A stretch of 64,000 nt of DNA from Viscum album (Eukaryota; Streptophyta; Magnoliopsida; Santalales; Viscaceae), in NCBI GenBank assembly GCA_963277665.1, contig OY728130.1, positions 1,367,708,393 to 1,367,772,392 on the forward strand, read 5' to 3'. The notes below the pieces were generated by a model, which was given only the letters and a program-made list of their open reading frames with translations, did not search any database and was not told the origin of the DNA. How positions within the stretch are numbered: the stretch's first letter is position 1; each line of letters starts with the position of its first letter. Below, piece after piece: positions 61,165 through 64,000 of the stretch. The translations under genes were made by a program, and so were the position numbers.

Positions 61165-61822
61165 AAAAAACTGAAAAGGATTGATAGAAAACACAATATT
61201 ATTACTAATCCCTACAATGAAAGGTTCCACAACCACCAACATGAGAGAAACTTAGAAGAAATCTTACCCGAAGAGATGAATTACTTAACCCTATTAATCA
61301 ATCACTGAACATATCGATCCAAATGAAAGGAAGACACCCAAAATTACTTAGGTTAAGAGATCTGTTTAAGTATATGGGGATTCAAAAAAATGATCCCTCA
61401 AACACCTGCATGACACTATAAAAACTAGAACTCGAGGAATTAAACATTGTGTAATACCTTCAAAATCATAAATCCCTTTTAATTAAGGTTGTTTCAAAAA
61501 ATGTGTCACCTCAGATTAAAAACACAATTTTTCATATTACATGATGTGTAACCCTTACACGATTTGTAAAAACTCATGCTACAAATTCAACTCATAGGAT
61601 GAGTCCGACCGGCACTAAATGTCATGAAAACCCTTTACACAGTGTGTAACTACCCAGTGAACAGTATAAAAGGCCCAGGGAAAAGATGAAAATAAAAAAA
61701 ATCCATGGATTCACTATTACAGGTATCATCCCAATTCATGGACAAAAATACCCACCCAATGAAAAAGGTAAACCAAAGACAAAGATCATAAAAACCTAAC
61801 AGAAAGCTAACAGGGTGTTACA
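61165..61822 (-). repeat. E3 gypsy 3' LTR, inner segment
   Basis: It runs from the E2 edge to the LTR start TGTAACACCCTG (minus strand), which is preceded by a PPT. It is the other half of the LTR at 50241-51250. It contains repeated short words such as 'cacgatttgtaaa' and 'cacagtgtgtaac' (61545-61660). Confidence 0.65.
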
Positions 61823-61835
61823 ATCTCTCCACCAT
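61823..61835 (-). other. Polypurine tract of E3
   Basis: ATGGTGGAGAGAT on the minus strand, ending at TGTAACACCC. Confidence 0.8.
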
Positions 61836-64000
61836 GAGAGATTTTAGTCCCCAAAAAGAGCTCAAGATTCTAGATCCAAAAAAAGATAAGGTCATTGTTG
61901 CCTTATTAATGACTTATTCTCCTATGTATCATGGTGATATTGTATACACTACCACAGTACCTAGACTAGGGGAATCGTTTTACCGTGCAGTACCTTATCT
62001 TGGCAGTTCATAATCTGAACCGGATGCTCAACCAAAGTGGTATTAGGCTCAAGAACAACATCCAACCATCTAATCACATGGTATGGATCTGATATATACC
62101 TACTCAATTGGGAAACATGAAACATGTCATGTATATAAGTCAATCCAGACACTAATAACAACTGATAATCCACCCTCCCTAGTCATGCAATGATCACAAA
62201 GGGGTCCACAAGCCTTGGTGCTAACTTACCCAGCTTATCCAACCGATAATGCCCCAAGTGAGGTGAAACTATGAGAAATACCTAATCACCAACCTCAAAC
62301 TCCAATAGTTGATGAAGATGATTCTCATAAGACTTTTGATTACTCACTTCCATGATCAAATTTCTTTGGATCAACTGCACCACCTCCATCATCACCTGAA
62401 CAATGCTCGACCCAACCAAAGACCACTCTCCCAAGTCTGCCCAGCACAAGGGAGATTGACATGGATGCCCATAAAAAGCCTCAAAAGGTGTTATCCTAAT
62501 TGAATCATAATAACTATTTTTATAGGAAAACTCAACAAAGGAAATTTTGTATCCCAAGATCCTCCAAAATCAAATACACAAGCCCAAAGTATATCCTCAA
62601 TAAATTGGATATTCCTCTCTATTTGTCCATCCATCTGGGGATGATAATACATGATTGATTTCAAATGATACCCCATTTCCTCCTACAAACCCTTCTAGAA
62701 TCTAGATGTGAACCTCGAGTCCCTGTTAGAGAAAACTATAAAGGGAACCCCATGAAACTTAACAATCTCTAGGATATACAAGTCCCCAAGTTGTTCAACT
62801 TTCATCATCTCCTTTATTGGAAATAAATGTGATGATTTAGTGAGTGGGTTAACAATCACCCAAATTAAATCCTTCCCGCTAGGATTCCATGGTAAACCAA
62901 TGAATAAATCCATGAAAATCTCATCCCATTTCCATACTGGAATGAGTAAAGGCTGCAAAAAACTTGCAGGTATCTCGTGTTTCGCCTTAACTATTTGACA
63001 AGTGAGACACCATGATACAAAATACACAACAGACCACCTCATCCCCCAACCACCAATAATGATGTCTCAAATAATGGTAAGGGTGAATGAACCAACAAGA
63101 CTGGTGTCTACTTTCTATCAGCTCTGACCTTAAGGAAAATGGAATAACCAATTTTCTACGGAAGCACAAATCTTCACTGGGTGACCGAGATAACTCGCAT
63201 GAGGTCTCCCTACCATTTAGTAATTCTCCTAATCACTATCTATTAGTGTCTTCTCAAGTCTAACTCACTAATCAAAAGAAAATTCAACCTTTATCGAAGC
63301 CAAGAACACCTATCCACCAACCTCCTCCACTCTCAAGCTCATATCTATAAACAAACTCATCAGATGACACTGTTCAACTGATTCCTTCATGGCTTGTGTT
63401 GGTAATTTTCTACTCAATGCATCGGCCTCCACATTCCCTTTCCCAATGGTATACACAATATCAAAATAAAAGTTTTGATTATACTCAACCCACTATCTCT
63501 GTCGTAAGTTCAGATCTCTCTGAGTGAAAAAATACTTCATACTTTTGTGATTAGAATATACCATAACCCACTCTCCAAAAAGATAGTGATGACATGTTTT
63601 GAGTTCATAAATAAAATCTATCAACTCAAGATCATGGGTAGGTTATTTATTCTCATGAGGGAATAATTGGTGTGAGACATAAGCCATGACCTATTTCCCC
63701 TACATTAAGACACATCCCAAACTTGTACCAGAACAATTATAGTAAACATCATAACCCAAACCTGGTTCTGGAAGAATCAAAACTGGTGTTGAAGTCAACC
63801 TCATTTTCATCTCCTCAAAAAATCTCTAACACTTATTATTACATTCATACTTTACACCCTTACGGGTTAAATCTGTCATCGAATATGTGATCTTGGAGAA
63901 GTCCTGAACAAACCATCTATAATAACCTACTAAACCCAAGAATCTTCATATATCAAACACATTTTTAGGTTTCTCTAAAGACATAATTGCCTTCAACTTT
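61836..64000 (-). pseudogene. pol: E3 gypsy pol, 3' half (RNase H, integrase, chromodomain), runs off the right edge
   Basis: This is the best kept gypsy pol here. On the minus strand, RNase H spans about 63900-63400 (P-T-H-D-L-E-L, then G-K-G-N-V-E-A-D-A-L-S). The integrase zinc region is at about 63180-63040 (V-S-W-C-L-T-C-Q). The integrase core at 63042-62695 has W-K-W-D-E-I-F-M-D-L, G-L-P-W-N-P-S-G-K-D, and F-S-N-R-D-S-R-F-T-S-R-F, where both catalytic Asp regions are recognisable. It continues at 62676-62282 (T-P-F-E-A-F-Y-G). The C-terminal domain lies near 62173-61961 (H-D-M-F-H-V-S-Q-L) and is followed by a chromodomain-like end (L-H-G-K-T-I-P-L-V). Frameshifts separate the blocks. 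RT, protease, gag and the 5' LTR are outside the window. Confidence 0.85.

Overview
This 64 kb window is plant nuclear DNA made almost entirely of nested transposable elements. No host gene, tRNA, rRNA or CRISPR array can be supported. The evidence for a plant is an intact-sized Sirevirus-type Ty1/copia element with a plant-specific extra ORF, Tekay/Del-like Ty3/gypsy elements with long LTRs and chromodomain tails, and a CACTA (En/Spm) element with tnp2, DUF4218, DUF4216, Ptta and DUF8039 domains. The very high AT content and deep nesting suggest a large-genome angiosperm. The species cannot be told from this window.

Layout. 1-118 is the chromodomain tail and polypurine tract (PPT) of a + strand gypsy element, followed by its 3' LTR (119 to about 2815). 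2880-5834 is a heavily decayed Ty1/copia gag-pol. A second + strand gypsy LTR starts inside it at 5835 and is cut at 9861 by a CACTA element. The CACTA element runs from 9862 to at least 50240, with these parts in order: subterminal hairpin repeats (A), an AT-rich spacer, repeats (B), a leader with a splice donor, a tnp2 transposase pseudogene (39133-42247), a second pseudogene with Ptta, DUF8039 and C48-peptidase parts (42480-45660), a 178-bp tandem array, and repeats (C).

Later insertions sit inside the CACTA element. The Sirevirus lies at 10223-22540 (TSD CAACC, LTRs about 99.3% identical, the youngest insertion). A minus-strand gypsy element E1 lies at 25871-36759 (TSD GATGA). A minus-strand solo Sirevirus-like LTR lies at 45822-47137 (TSD CACGT). 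A minus-strand gypsy element E3 starts at 50241 and runs off the right edge, and its LTR is split by another minus-strand gypsy element, E2 (51251-61164).

Coding capacity. The Sirevirus has nearly complete gag, pol and env-like frames, broken by three point nonsense codons and one frame change between gag and pol. All other coding regions are multiply broken. I found no previously undescribed cellular system. The most interesting items are the structural repeats: the CACTA hairpins and 178-bp array, a recurring stem-loop in the gypsy LTR leaders, the minisatellite that supplies the Sirevirus pol stop codon, and the palindromic array in the solo LTR.
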